From CAYSWH01 sp964434775 (GTDB lineage Bacteria > Patescibacteriota > JACMRA01), in NCBI GenBank assembly GCA_964434775.1, contig CAYSWH010000026.1:1-24000 (forward strand): 24,000 bases of DNA, read 5' to 3'. The notes beneath the pieces are model-generated. The model was not told the origin of the DNA and ran no database searches. It worked only from the letters and a program-made list of their open reading frames with translations. Of this stretch, positions 1 to 7,111 are shown piece by piece (the first letter of the stretch is position 1; each line of letters begins with the position of its first letter). Position numbers and translations under genes: made by a program.

Positions 1-92
1 TGTTGACTACCGGAGCCGGAGTCTTGGTATTTGGTAGTATTGGAGGCTATTGGTTAATTAAGAGGCAAAGGCAAAAGAGAAAAGGACTCTAG
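1..92 (+). CDS. C-terminal membrane anchor of a truncated protein
   Basis: Reading from base 3, the frame is open to the TAG at 90-92 and encodes about 29 residues. A Gly/Ala/Val/Leu/Ile-rich stretch, roughly LTTGAGVLVFGSIGGYWLI, is followed at once by a basic tail, KRQRQKRKGL. That is the pattern of a single C-terminal transmembrane anchor with a cytoplasmic positive tail, as in many surface proteins attached at their C-terminus. The start and the functional domain lie outside the window, so the protein itself cannot be identified. A terminator follows at 161-187. Confidence 0.6.
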   Translation, partial: LTTGAGVLVFGSIGGYWLIKRQRQKRKGL

Positions 93-160
93 CATTTTAA
101 GCAGCTGATTATAATAACTTTTGACAGACCGATTGAAAAAGGAATATAATTTATTCAATG

Positions 161-187
161 CCCTGAATTTGTTTCAGGGTTTTTTTT
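161..187 (+). terminator. Intrinsic terminator
   Basis: The arms CCCTGAA (161-167) and TTCAGGG (173-179) are perfectly complementary around a 5-base loop, and eight T follow (180-187). It would end transcription of the truncated gene at 1-92. It also faces the end of the convergent membrane gene at 263-994. The same stem occurs at 3183-3201 within a palindromic repeat (see findings). Confidence 0.85.
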
Positions 188-262
188 GGATGTTTTTTCT
201 TAATAAAATATCAAACATTCATAAATGTTTCAAACTGGTATTGATACCCGTCTTAATAGGGA

Positions 263-994
263 TTATTGGTTTACATCTTCTATTACTTCCTGCTCGAACT
301 TAACGATTTCTTCAAAAAAGTCATTTTGCAAAAGAGCTGTTTCGATTTGCTTATCAATACCGAAAATAATGGCCACTCCTACCAGGATAAATAAAACTCC
401 CATTACTCGACGAAAGACACCTTTTGGGTCAGCTACTATTTTTAGTTTATTAGTTAACTTTCGTCCTAGCAAAGCAATGATTAATAGAATAAAACCCAAA
501 CCAAGGGAGTAAACAATTATATAAACGAGTCCCTGCCAAAAATTAACCGGTAAAACAGTAGCCAGAATAAGTGCATATGTGGGACTACAACTTGTAAATA
601 CTGGCCCTAAAGAAACTCCCATTAAAATGTTCTTTACCAAACCTTGCTTTTCTTTTGATTTATCCAAAAGAGAGTTCGATCTATCTTGAAGCTTTAATGT
701 AAATGATATTTTTTCCCATATTTCCGGAAATAAATAACTTATACCAAGACCGACAACTAAAAACCCTGAAAGCAATTTCCAAACTATCGGATCAACTCCG
801 ATTAATACAGTACTGGCTTTCAAGATCATTGTAAAGACAATAATAGAAACCACTAAAGAAAGAATCATTACCAGGATCTCTAATTTTTGTTTAGCCGTAA
901 CTGATCCTCCAATTATTATTGGTAATATAGGTAAAACACAGGGAGTAATTACAGTTAAAACTCCGGCGGCAAAAGATATTAATAATAATGTCAT
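263..994 (-). CDS. CcdA/DsbD-type thiol-disulfide electron transporter
   Basis: 243-residue polytopic membrane protein of the CcdA/DsbD transmembrane family, which passes electrons from cytoplasmic thioredoxin to extracytoplasmic thiol proteins. The diagnostic TPCVLPILP motif is at residues 17-25 with the first redox Cys at C19. The second Cys is C136, in SLGPVFTSCSPT. About six hydrophobic segments can be seen (roughly 3-30, 38-60, 70-92, 125-150, 152-178, 195-214), which matches CcdA rather than the longer, three-domain DsbD. It lies 10 bases downstream of msrB on the same strand and is probably co-transcribed with it. The likely acceptor is the anchored thioredoxin-fold protein encoded at 1605-2573. 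The acidic C-terminal tail after residue 215 is not part of the family core. Confidence 0.88.
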   Translation of the reverse strand: MTLLLISFAAGVLTVITPCVLPILPIIIGGSVTAKQKLEILVMILSLVVSIIVFTMILKASTVLIGVDPIVWKLLSGFLVVGLGISYLFPEIWEKISFTLKLQDRSNSLLDKSKEKQGLVKNILMGVSLGPVFTSCSPTYALILATVLPVNFWQGLVYIIVYSLGLGFILLIIALLGRKLTNKLKIVADPKGVFRRVMGVLFILVGVAIIFGIDKQIETALLQNDFFEEIVKFEQEVIEDVNQ

Positions 995-1004
995 AAGTTA
1001 TAGT

Positions 1005-1397
1005 TTACTCATGCTTCAAATTTAAGGCAATAGAATTTATACAATAGCGTTGTCCTGTCGGTTTGGGACCATCGGGAAATACATGACCCAAATGAGAACC
1101 GCACTGCTTACACATAACCTCTATTCTGGTCATTCCAAGACTTTTATCTTCTTTAAACAGCAAACTTTCTGCTGAAATCGGCTCAAAAAAACTAGGCCAA
1201 CCCGTTCCTGAATCAAACATCGTTTCTGAGGAAAAAAGTGGGTTACTACAAGCTCCGCATGCATAAATCCCTTTTTCTTTATTATAATTAAATTTTCCGC
1301 TGAATGGAGCTTCGGTGGCTTTCTTCCTCATGACCTTATACTTTTCCTTACCAAGTATGCTTTCCCATTCTTCTTCGCTTTTTTTTATTTGAGTCAT
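1005..1397 (-). CDS. msrB: Peptide-methionine (R)-S-oxide reductase MsrB
   Basis: 130 residues, the usual size of a single-domain MsrB, which reduces methionine-R-sulfoxide in proteins. All hallmarks are present: KKATEAPFSGKF near 25-36, two zinc-binding CxxC pairs (C47/C50 and C96/C99), the FDSGTGWPSF substrate-site motif at 61-70, SHLGHVF at 101-107, and catalytic C119 in RYCINSIAL. No signal peptide is visible, so it is probably cytoplasmic and recycled by thioredoxin. A 207-base gap separates it from the upstream thioredoxin-fold gene. That gap contains a TATAGT hexamer (1427-1432, minus strand) without a good -35, so an internal promoter is possible but unproven. The CcdA-type gene follows after 10 bases. 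Confidence 0.95.
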   Translation of the reverse strand: MTQIKKSEEEWESILGKEKYKVMRKKATEAPFSGKFNYNKEKGIYACGACSNPLFSSETMFDSGTGWPSFFEPISAESLLFKEDKSLGMTRIEVMCKQCGSHLGHVFPDGPKPTGQRYCINSIALNLKHE

Positions 1398-1604
1398 ATT
1401 GATTGGAAATCATGATTTTCTTTTTTACTATAAATATTCAAAGATAACTTGAGATCGTTTACACTATTTTTATATTTAATAAAACTTAACTCCTAAATAT
1501 TTATTTGCAATAATCAACCTCCGTTACAATACTTTATTTTTTTCACCCGTGAACATTTTACTTGTTGTTTTTTTAACATTCCAACAACAGAACTGCTAAT
1601 CATT

Positions 1605-2573
1605 CTATTCATCTTTGGCAAAGTCAGCAATAGCACTAACACTTGATAGTAAACCCATCTGACGAACTTTATTTCCACTCTCATCGACTTTAACAAAGGT
1701 ATGCTGTGTAGTTACTCCGTATTTCTGCCGCAAGTCGGTAGAGGAATCATAATCGGCTTTCAAAATTGTTAGGTCTGACGGAATTTGATCAAGGTTGTCA
1801 TTAATGTTACTATCTGCAACTTTACAAGTCGAACACCAAGAAGCATGAAAAAATATTACTACATCTCCATTGGCCGCTCTTTGAATTTTGTCCTCTGAGT
1901 AATTTTCATAAACTCCTCCGACAGTTTCATTCGCGGTTGAAGTTGAATTACTTTCTGGGCTTGCCTTCTGATCCATATCCCCTTCCAAAATGTGTCCTGC
2001 CGGAGCCGGATCACCGTCATTGGGTTCAATAGTTAAAACATATCTGTTGTAATCTGAGTAGTCTGTTGAGGTCATGTATTTATTAACATATTGTCCGTCT
2101 TCTATAGTCAATTCTCCTGTGCTGATAAAATCAAAAGGTTCCGGCCTAACTATCCATCCTTCATAAAAATTATCTCCACTAGGTTCGGGAAGATTTTCAA
2201 ATGTAGCAAGAAGGGTATATTCACCATTTGCAAATTTGTACTTTGCTTCTCCGGTAGCATTTCCTTCGGTTTGAACTCCAAGCAAAAGAGAGGGATCTTC
2301 AGTTGCAGTTACATCAACCAAGCTCCCTTGAAACTGGAAGTCGTCCATACTTATGCCCTCGACATCCATTTTCCCGTTATCAGTTGAAGGATCTCCGTCC
2401 ATTACGTCACTTTCTTCATTTTCTGATTCGCCATCTTGATCATCTTGATTGACTACTTCCTCCTGATTATTGCTTTCTGATTCATCCGATCCTGAAGTAA
2501 AGGTCAAAACCCCTATCCCAATTATAACAATCAAAGCAACTAAGCTTCCTCCAACAATAATTTTTTTATTCAT
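1605..2573 (-). CDS. Membrane-anchored RskA-like / thioredoxin-fold fusion protein
   Basis: 322 residues. A signal anchor (about 5-26) is followed by a very acidic Asp/Glu/Ser/Asn linker (28-75). The first folded domain, about 78-200, resembles the extracytoplasmic domain of anti-sigma-K factors of the RskA type (YEGWIVRP at 137-144; VLTIEPNDGDPAPAGH at 179-194). After a Ser/Thr linker comes a thioredoxin-like domain (about 220-322) with WCSTC, redox cysteines C247 and C250. The position normally held by the cis-proline before Thr is His (TTQHTFV, H291). There is no sigma-binding cytoplasmic domain, so an anti-sigma function is unlikely. The domain order suggests an extracytoplasmic thiol protein fed by the neighbouring CcdA-type transporter. 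It is divergent from the CsoR/CstR-type gene. Confidence 0.75.
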   Translation of the reverse strand: MNKKIIVGGSLVALIVIIGIGVLTFTSGSDESESNNQEEVVNQDDQDGESENEESDVMDGDPSTDNGKMDVEGISMDDFQFQGSLVDVTATEDPSLLLGVQTEGNATGEAKYKFANGEYTLLATFENLPEPSGDNFYEGWIVRPEPFDFISTGELTIEDGQYVNKYMTSTDYSDYNRYVLTIEPNDGDPAPAGHILEGDMDQKASPESNSTSTANETVGGVYENYSEDKIQRAANGDVVIFFHASWCSTCKVADSNINDNLDQIPSDLTILKADYDSSTDLRQKYGVTTQHTFVKVDESGNKVRQMGLLSSVSAIADFAKDE

Positions 2574-2634
2574 AGAACATTTTTTAAGTTATAATATAAA
2601 TGTTAAGTTAATTAATTAATTTTTTCAAGTTTTT

Positions 2635-2664
2635 TTGTCAAATTATACCCCGGTATGGTATATT
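2635..2664 (+). promoter_or_regulatory. Promoter candidate for the CsoR/CstR-type gene
   Basis: TTGTCA (2635-2640), an 18-base spacer and TATATT (2659-2664), each five of six to consensus. The palindrome at 2644-2662 fills the spacer and enters the -10, the usual arrangement for repression. On the minus strand, TTGACA (2636-2641) could serve the thioredoxin-fold gene, but no good -10 follows it. A second plus-strand candidate is TTGACA (2681-2686), 17 bases, TACATT (2704-2709). Confidence 0.6.
2644..2662. promoter_or_regulatory. Operator-like inverted repeat (CsoR/CstR type)
   Basis: TATACC (2644-2649) and GGTATA (2657-2662) form perfect 6-base arms around CCGGTAT. The internal CCCC/GG and the flanking TATAC/GTATA resemble the TACCC/GGGTA operators of CsoR-family repressors. 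It sits between the divergent redox genes and inside the regulator's own predicted promoter, so autoregulation is likely. Binding is inferred. Confidence 0.6.
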
Positions 2665-2771
2665 TTAATTGACTTATTAATTGACAGTTTTGTTCTTTTC
2701 TACTACATTTAATACTAGAATATAGTGCGGGAATATTTAATCAATCAACTAATAATAAACGAATTCATATT

Positions 2772-3056
2772 ATGAATAACTCAAAATATGTTGGTAAACA
2801 CTTTCAGTTTAGCCCAAAAGATAAAAATGACTTAGTGATGTCCTTAAGTAGAATTATCGGACAATTGCAAACAATTCGTATGGATGTGGAAAATGATAAT
2901 GCCTGTGACCAAAGCCTTACCCAAATACTTGCAGCTAGAGGCGGTCTTTCCAAAATTGCTAAAGAAATGGTCGGCAGAGGTGTATTGGACTGTAAAGACA
3001 CCTATTCTAAGGAAGAGTTTGAGACAATTCTCAAAAATATACTCAAGCTGGATTAA
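2772..3056 (+). CDS. CsoR/CstR-family thiol- or metal-sensing repressor
   Basis: 94 residues, the usual length of the all-helical CsoR/RcnR/CstR (DUF156) family, which binds DNA as a tetramer and releases it on binding a ligand. Family signatures are the SLSRIIGQLQTIRMDVEND block (24-42) and QILAARGGLSKIAKEM (51-66). Two cysteines occupy the conserved ligand positions: C45 (NACDQSL) and C74 (LDCKD). The copper-sensor His four residues before the second Cys is Gly70 here. That C-x-C pattern lacking His is typical of persulfide sensors of the CstR type rather than copper sensors, and the neighbouring thioredoxin, MsrB and CcdA genes fit a thiol stress role. No Shine-Dalgarno sequence is visible before the ATG. 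Confidence 0.85.
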   Translation: MNNSKYVGKHFQFSPKDKNDLVMSLSRIIGQLQTIRMDVENDNACDQSLTQILAARGGLSKIAKEMVGRGVLDCKDTYSKEEFETILKNILKLD

Positions 3057-3071
3057 AATTTGTTAAGAGAG

Positions 3072-3100
3072 GTGGCAGGCGAAGCCTGACGGGGTGTTTT
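3072..3100 (+). repeat. Short hairpin after the regulator gene
   Basis: CAGGC (3076-3080), GAA, GCCTG (3084-3088), followed by ACGGGGTGTTTTGTT. It begins 15 bases after the regulator stop and could be a weak terminator. The T run is interrupted and the stem is only five pairs. It may instead be a decayed intergenic repeat. Confidence 0.4.
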
Positions 3101-3178
3101 GTTAATTTAAAAATAAAAAGTAAAAATATGAATTGATTTGTCCTGAACACAATTTCTACCATCTTTAAAAATAAACCT

Positions 3179-3239
3179 GTCACCCTGAACTCGTTTCAGG
3201 GTCTATTCTTACGAGATGCCGAAACAAGTTCGGCATGAC
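3179..3239. repeat. REP/BIME-like double-hairpin element
   Basis: The element is bounded by GTCA (3179-3182) and TGAC (3236-3239). Inside are two hairpins with 5-base loops: ACCCTGAA/TTCAGGGT (3182-3202) and ATGCCGAA/TTCGGCAT (3216-3236), with 13 bases between them. Both share GAA-N5-TTC around the loop, in opposite orientation. The layout is like REP palindromes paired as BIMEs, which are spread by REP-associated tyrosine transposases. No such transposase gene is in the window. Confidence 0.7.
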
Positions 3240-3355
3240 CGGATTGTTTTTTTTGTCAAAGAAGGTGAAACATTTTACTGAACCGAAGCCATAAAGTTTA
3301 CGCTGCAACGAAAATTTAATTTTGCTTGTTGAATTCTCAATTTTGAATTCTCTTT

Positions 3356-3396
3356 CCCCACCCGGGGGAAATGGCCTAAGGCCAAAGGGGGTGGGG
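3356..3396. repeat. GC-rich nested inverted repeat (cruciform)
   Basis: Outer arms CCCCACCC (3356-3363) and GGGTGGGG (3389-3396) are perfect. Nested within are TGGCC (3372-3376) and GGCCA (3380-3384) around TAA. Its base composition differs sharply from the AT-rich surroundings. It lies 72 bases beyond the dnaB stop and may terminate or stabilise that transcript, but it has no T tract. Confidence 0.65.
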
Positions 3397-3467
3397 AGTG
3401 CCTGAGTGGATTGTTGAATTTTTTGAATCGGCTGGAAAGAAGGCACGGGAATAATTCAAATCTATAA

Positions 3468-4865
3468 TTACTCAGTAGTTCTTCTCCTGATCCTGGCATG
3501 GTCTAAATTTTCAAAAGTTGCCAATCTACCTAACCAAGCTAATTCTACTTGTCCTGTTTCTCCATTTCGGTGTTTAGAAATGATTATATCTGCAATTCCC
3601 TTTTTCTTGGTTTCCCGGTGGTACATCTCCTCTCGATGAACAAACATCACTATATCTGCGTCTTGTTCAATAGACCCGGATTCTCTCAAGTCTGAAAGCA
3701 TAGGACGTTTATCATCCCTACCCTCAACACTCCTGGACAGCTGAGACAAAGCTAAAATCGGAACATCCAGCTCTTTGGCCAGCATTTTCAGTCCCCGACT
3801 TATCTCACTCACTTCCAATACTCTGCTACCTCCGTAATTTTTAGCCGAAACCCCACTCATAAGCTGTAAATAGTCTATTACAATCAAACCGATGTTGTGT
3901 CTAGACTTGAGTCTTCTAGCCTTAGTTCTAAGCTCTAAAATATTTAAACTTCCGCTGTCATCAATCCATACCGGAGCTTGTTCCAATTGACCTATGGCCA
4001 CACCTAAGCGCATAAACTCATTGTTGCTTTGATCATCGGATAAATGACCGCTACGAATTTTGCGGAGTTCTATTCCCGAAACCGAGGAAATCATTTTATC
4101 ACAGAGTTGATCCCTGCTCATTTCCAGACTAAAAAATGCTACCCCGTCACCGGAATTTATGGCTACTCTTTTGACAATTTCCAAGGCCAGAGAAGTCTTT
4201 CCCATAGACGGCCTTGCCGCCAAGATAATTAAATCGGATTTTTGCAAGCCACCCAGAATATTGTCTAAGTCGGCAAAACCGGTAGGTATTCCTCTATACT
4301 CTACCTTTTCATTATGCAACCGATCAATACGTTCATATGTTTCCAACAAAATCTCATTGAGCGGAGTAAAGTTCTTGTCAATGTTATCCAGAGAAATGTC
4401 GTAAATCATTTTTTGTGACTCCTCCATTAAGCTGGTAATCTCGTTGCCGCCGGTCACTGCCAAACTCTTGATTTTATCCGAAGCCTGGATAAGACTCCTC
4501 AGAATATGCTTTTTTTTGATAATTTCGGCAGTATATCCGGCACTGCTGGAGAGAGAAGATTTGGAAATTAGTTCTAATAAATAATCGTTGTGAATAGAGT
4601 TTTTCTCCTGCTCACTAACATTAGGTTGAAATTTTAGGGCATCCAGCAAAAAAAGATTATCAATCGGCTTACTCTCACTCCAGAGTTTAATCATCAAGGA
4701 ATAGACTACTTCATTTCGCTTGTCGTAAAAATAATAAGGTTTCAGAATATCCGCCACTTCCTCCATGACTTTGCTATTTAGCAGGATCATTCCGAGCAAG
4801 GCCTTCTCAGCCTCCACGTCACTGGGCAATTCATAATGAAATTTTTCTGCTTTATCGGTTGACAT
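3468..4865 (-). CDS. dnaB: Replicative DNA helicase DnaB
   Basis: 465 residues, full length for the hexameric fork helicase. The N-terminal domain with VEAEKALLGMILLN (18-30) is followed by the linker helix region and the RecA-like domain. Walker A is ARPSMGKT (217-224, K223). Walker B is LIVIDYLQL (327-335). LSQLSRSVEGRDDKRPMLSDLRESGSIEQDAD (373-404) is the conserved ATPase core. KHRNGETG (431-438) carries the probable arginine finger R433. No intein interrupts the usual insertion points. The ATG at 4865 fits the family N-terminus, but there is no Shine-Dalgarno sequence. TTGACA at 4909-4914 (minus) lacks a convincing -10 at standard spacing. Confidence 0.97.
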   Translation of the reverse strand: MSTDKAEKFHYELPSDVEAEKALLGMILLNSKVMEEVADILKPYYFYDKRNEVVYSLMIKLWSESKPIDNLFLLDALKFQPNVSEQEKNSIHNDYLLELISKSSLSSSAGYTAEIIKKKHILRSLIQASDKIKSLAVTGGNEITSLMEESQKMIYDISLDNIDKNFTPLNEILLETYERIDRLHNEKVEYRGIPTGFADLDNILGGLQKSDLIILAARPSMGKTSLALEIVKRVAINSGDGVAFFSLEMSRDQLCDKMISSVSGIELRKIRSGHLSDDQSNNEFMRLGVAIGQLEQAPVWIDDSGSLNILELRTKARRLKSRHNIGLIVIDYLQLMSGVSAKNYGGSRVLEVSEISRGLKMLAKELDVPILALSQLSRSVEGRDDKRPMLSDLRESGSIEQDADIVMFVHREEMYHRETKKKGIADIIISKHRNGETGQVELAWLGRLATFENLDHARIRRRTTE

Positions 4866-4921
4866 GCAATTATTTATTTTTTATGCTAAGTTCTCGCTTT
4901 TTATTATGTGTCAATTTGTTT

Positions 4922-4935
4922 ATTGTTTAAACAAT
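4922..4935. promoter_or_regulatory. Perfect 14-base palindrome upstream of dnaB
   Basis: ATTGTTTAAACAAT is perfectly self-complementary and lies 57 bases before the dnaB start, between dnaB and the upstream membrane gene. It could be a dimeric repressor site. In such AT-rich sequence it could also arise by chance. Confidence 0.3.
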
Positions 4936-4990
4936 TTTAAATTAAAAATCTTAGGCTAATGATATTAGAGATTTAAATTAATAATATTAT

Positions 4991-5398
4991 CTATTGCAAG
5001 CGAAATTTCTTATAGTCAAACACAGGCTCCTTTTCAATAAGAGTTTTCATTAAATCATCCCTTAACCATAAAAAGTTAATTGCAAAAATTATGGCTAGAA
5101 AAAATGAATTATCCAAAAATAGACTCCTGGAAAGTAAAATACTGGCGGTATCTCCACTAAAAGTAATCAAATCTTGGTTTGAATATATCGTTATAAGAAA
5201 AAAAGAATTCACTACTATTTTTATACTCAACCTAATTATAGTTTCCCATTCCAATCTTACAAAAAACTTTTCTTTTTGGGATTTAAAATATGCTATAACA
5301 TATAATACGCTTGAATAAAATAGTCTGATAATAAAGAATAGTGTAAACAGTGTTATTAACACAAACAACAACCACATAGTAAATATTTTCAATAGCAT
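4991..5398 (-). CDS. Small hypothetical membrane protein
   Basis: 135 residues, not recognised. Hydrophobic segments lie at about 2-37, 55-73 and 92-112, separated by charged loops (KSQKEKFFVRLEWET at 39-53; LRDDLMKTLIEKEP at 112-125). This predicts two to four transmembrane helices with a charged C-terminal tail. No catalytic motif is visible. The start is uncertain. A TATACA hexamer at 5407-5412 (minus) would put transcription within a few bases of the ATG at 5398, giving a leaderless message. An internal Met at codon 8 (5377) is the alternative. It lies head-to-head with the HD-domain gene. Hypothetical, but its size and composition favour a real gene. Confidence 0.6.
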   Translation of the reverse strand: MLLKIFTMWLLFVLITLFTLFFIIRLFYSSVLYVIAYFKSQKEKFFVRLEWETIIRLSIKIVVNSFFLITIYSNQDLITFSGDTASILLSRSLFLDNSFFLAIIFAINFLWLRDDLMKTLIEKEPVFDYKKFRLQ

Positions 5399-5414
5399 AA
5401 ATTAATTGTATAGT
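5386..5414 (+). promoter_or_regulatory. Promoter candidate for the HD-domain gene
   Basis: TTTTCA (5386-5391), a 17-base spacer and TATAGT (5409-5414). Transcription would begin near 5421. That rules against the in-frame GTG at 5420 as the start and favours the ATG at 5444. Confidence 0.5.
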
Positions 5415-5443
5415 CAAAGGTGTGCCGATTTGCAAAAAAAATA

Positions 5444-7111
5444 ATGAATCAGAGATTACCCACCATATCTCCGGAAAGTTCTCAGTATTTTGCAGAATTG
5501 GTGCATATGTCTAGGAATTTGGTCTATAATATTAGAAGTAGGTATCCTGATCTCTTTGATGATTATGCTACCACATATTTAGAACCGATGACCTCTACGC
5601 ATGAGGCATGCCAAATTTATCCACCGGGAATAATTCTAGTGGCTGCAGTTACAGAGTCCGGAGATCAGCAATTATTACAACTGCTTGCAAGCCTGCCGGT
5701 AGACTATGAAAGTTGGGATTATCCGTTAGAAGTAATTTTGCGGGAAGCAATGAAACATCTTAACGATCAATTTGAAAACGAATATGGAAAATTAAATAAA
5801 TATATGGAGTCACAGATTAATTACTTAAAAAATAATAGTTTCAACCTTGACGAGGCTACTTGTATATTTTTTCATAACCTAAACATAGATAATTTGAATT
5901 TGAATGAGTTAAGACTTTTAAATTTAAGAATCAACGACAATCATTTAAACGCAGCTATCACATCACTAATCAAACATGGAGAATCATTAATTCAACAAAT
6001 AGATCAATTTCAATCAGTCTCCTTTCGAATTACTCTAACTATAACAAGGATTCATCTTATTCAACAAAATAAAAAAACAAAGAGAGAAAGTGTAAAAAGT
6101 AATGTAGTCCCACAAGTAATACATGATTTTGATGAAGAAATAATGATGAGATTAAGTTCAAGTAATAATGCAGACCCTGAAGTTGATCAAGAATTTAAGG
6201 ACATTTCCATCGTAAAGATCGATAAAACGCCGTCTCGCCAAAACATCCGTGCGGAAATGAGAATGTTGGATAGCGAAAACAAAATGATAAGAGACTTACA
6301 AAGAATACTTAACGTTTTAGACATTACTCTTAAGCTAATGGAAGAATATCAGGAGGAGACCTCTGCCCACTCTGAAGAAATGAGTCTAATCTTAAAAGGT
6401 TTTTATTCTTATCTTATTGCTACCGGACACTTAGGAAGTAACGATCTCTTATCAAGCCACACCGACCCCGGCTACGATCAAAGTGAATTCCAAGCCGGGC
6501 TTCAATCTGAAGTTGAGAAAATAAGAATGCATGACATGATGCTGATTGCCTTACTTCATGATATTGGTAAATTAATGTCCTTACCGCTAAGCATACTAAG
6601 AAAAAGCAGGAAACCAAGCAACATTGAGTGGAGTACTTGCAACGAAAGACACACTATATTCGGATATCAATTAATAATTGAGGTAATAGGTTCAGACCTA
6701 AGAGACTTACCTCCAAGAATAAAAGTTATCCTGGGTTGTGTTCTTTTTCATCACTATCCGAGATACCCGAAACCGGACCAAATGAACAGCGAAGTACAAG
6801 CTTTTCTTAATGATTCTTTTTTTTACAAAAAATACAGAGAAATGCTTGAGCTGGTAGATATTTATCAGTCTCTGGTGGCTGAAAGGCCTTATAAAAGAGT
6901 ATTCTCTCCAGCTGAAGCACTAAGGATTATGGAGGAAGATGTGGCAAGAGGAGCCTTTGAAGAGGAACTTCTTAAATTGTTTGAGCGATACCTCAAGGAT
7001 TATGTCTATCTTGATTGGCAAAACAACGATAGCTTTTTCCATAGACCCAGAGAAAGTCACGGTAATGATCTTACTGGCATCCCCGTCTATCCTTCATTTT
7101 TTTCTGAATAA
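5444..7111 (+). CDS. Degenerate HD-GYP-like phosphohydrolase protein
   Basis: 555 residues from the ATG at 5444. The same frame extends to a GTG at 5420, but the predicted promoter makes that unlikely. The first 300 residues are mainly helical, with no recognised domain. The C-terminal part is HD-like: LLHDIGK (HD at 372-373), RHTIFGYQLI (H403), LFHHYPRYP (H436/H437) and VDIYQSLVAERPYK (471-484). The last matches the VADVYDALTSxRPYK end of HD-GYP domains. Where HD-GYP proteins carry HHExxDGxGYP, this one has HHYPRYP, so the GYP loop is altered. The metal-binding His/Asp set looks largely intact. It may hydrolyse a nucleotide or cyclic dinucleotide, but the substrate cannot be inferred. Its last 41 bases overlap the convergent rsmA. 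Confidence 0.75.
   Translation: MNQRLPTISPESSQYFAELVHMSRNLVYNIRSRYPDLFDDYATTYLEPMTSTHEACQIYPPGIILVAAVTESGDQQLLQLLASLPVDYESWDYPLEVILREAMKHLNDQFENEYGKLNKYMESQINYLKNNSFNLDEATCIFFHNLNIDNLNLNELRLLNLRINDNHLNAAITSLIKHGESLIQQIDQFQSVSFRITLTITRIHLIQQNKKTKRESVKSNVVPQVIHDFDEEIMMRLSSSNNADPEVDQEFKDISIVKIDKTPSRQNIRAEMRMLDSENKMIRDLQRILNVLDITLKLMEEYQEETSAHSEEMSLILKGFYSYLIATGHLGSNDLLSSHTDPGYDQSEFQAGLQSEVEKIRMHDMMLIALLHDIGKLMSLPLSILRKSRKPSNIEWSTCNERHTIFGYQLIIEVIGSDLRDLPPRIKVILGCVLFHHYPRYPKPDQMNSEVQAFLNDSFFYKKYREMLELVDIYQSLVAERPYKRVFSPAEALRIMEEDVARGAFEEELLKLFERYLKDYVYLDWQNNDSFFHRPRESHGNDLTGIPVYPSFFSE

Larger units (their letters stand above)
3057..3467. other. Gene-free region rich in palindromic repeats
   Basis: 411 bases between the convergent regulator gene and dnaB with no convincing gene. 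Both open frames across it run through repeat sequence. It contains a CAGGC/GCCTG hairpin, a paired hairpin bounded by GTCA/TGAC, and a CCCCACCC/GGGTGGGG cruciform. GAATTC occurs at 3331-3336 and again at 3345-3350. No clean T-tailed terminator is visible for either flanking gene; the hairpins may fill that role. Confidence 0.7.

Noticed and set aside
121..303. 60-codon plus-strand frame with a TTG start after the first terminator
   Set aside because: It runs through the terminator hairpin and its T tract and overlaps the end of the CcdA-type gene. It has no RBS, and its composition follows the underlying non-coding sequence.
1514..1696. 60-codon minus-strand frame ending near a GGAGG sequence
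   Set aside because: It overlaps the C-terminus of the thioredoxin-fold gene in another frame, and the GGAGG at its end is not followed by a usable gene.
3180..3499. Two minus-strand frames of 74 and 88 codons in the repeat-rich region
   Set aside because: They translate the palindromes (Pro/Phe/Gln-rich, repetitive) and one overlaps the end of dnaB. No start signals.
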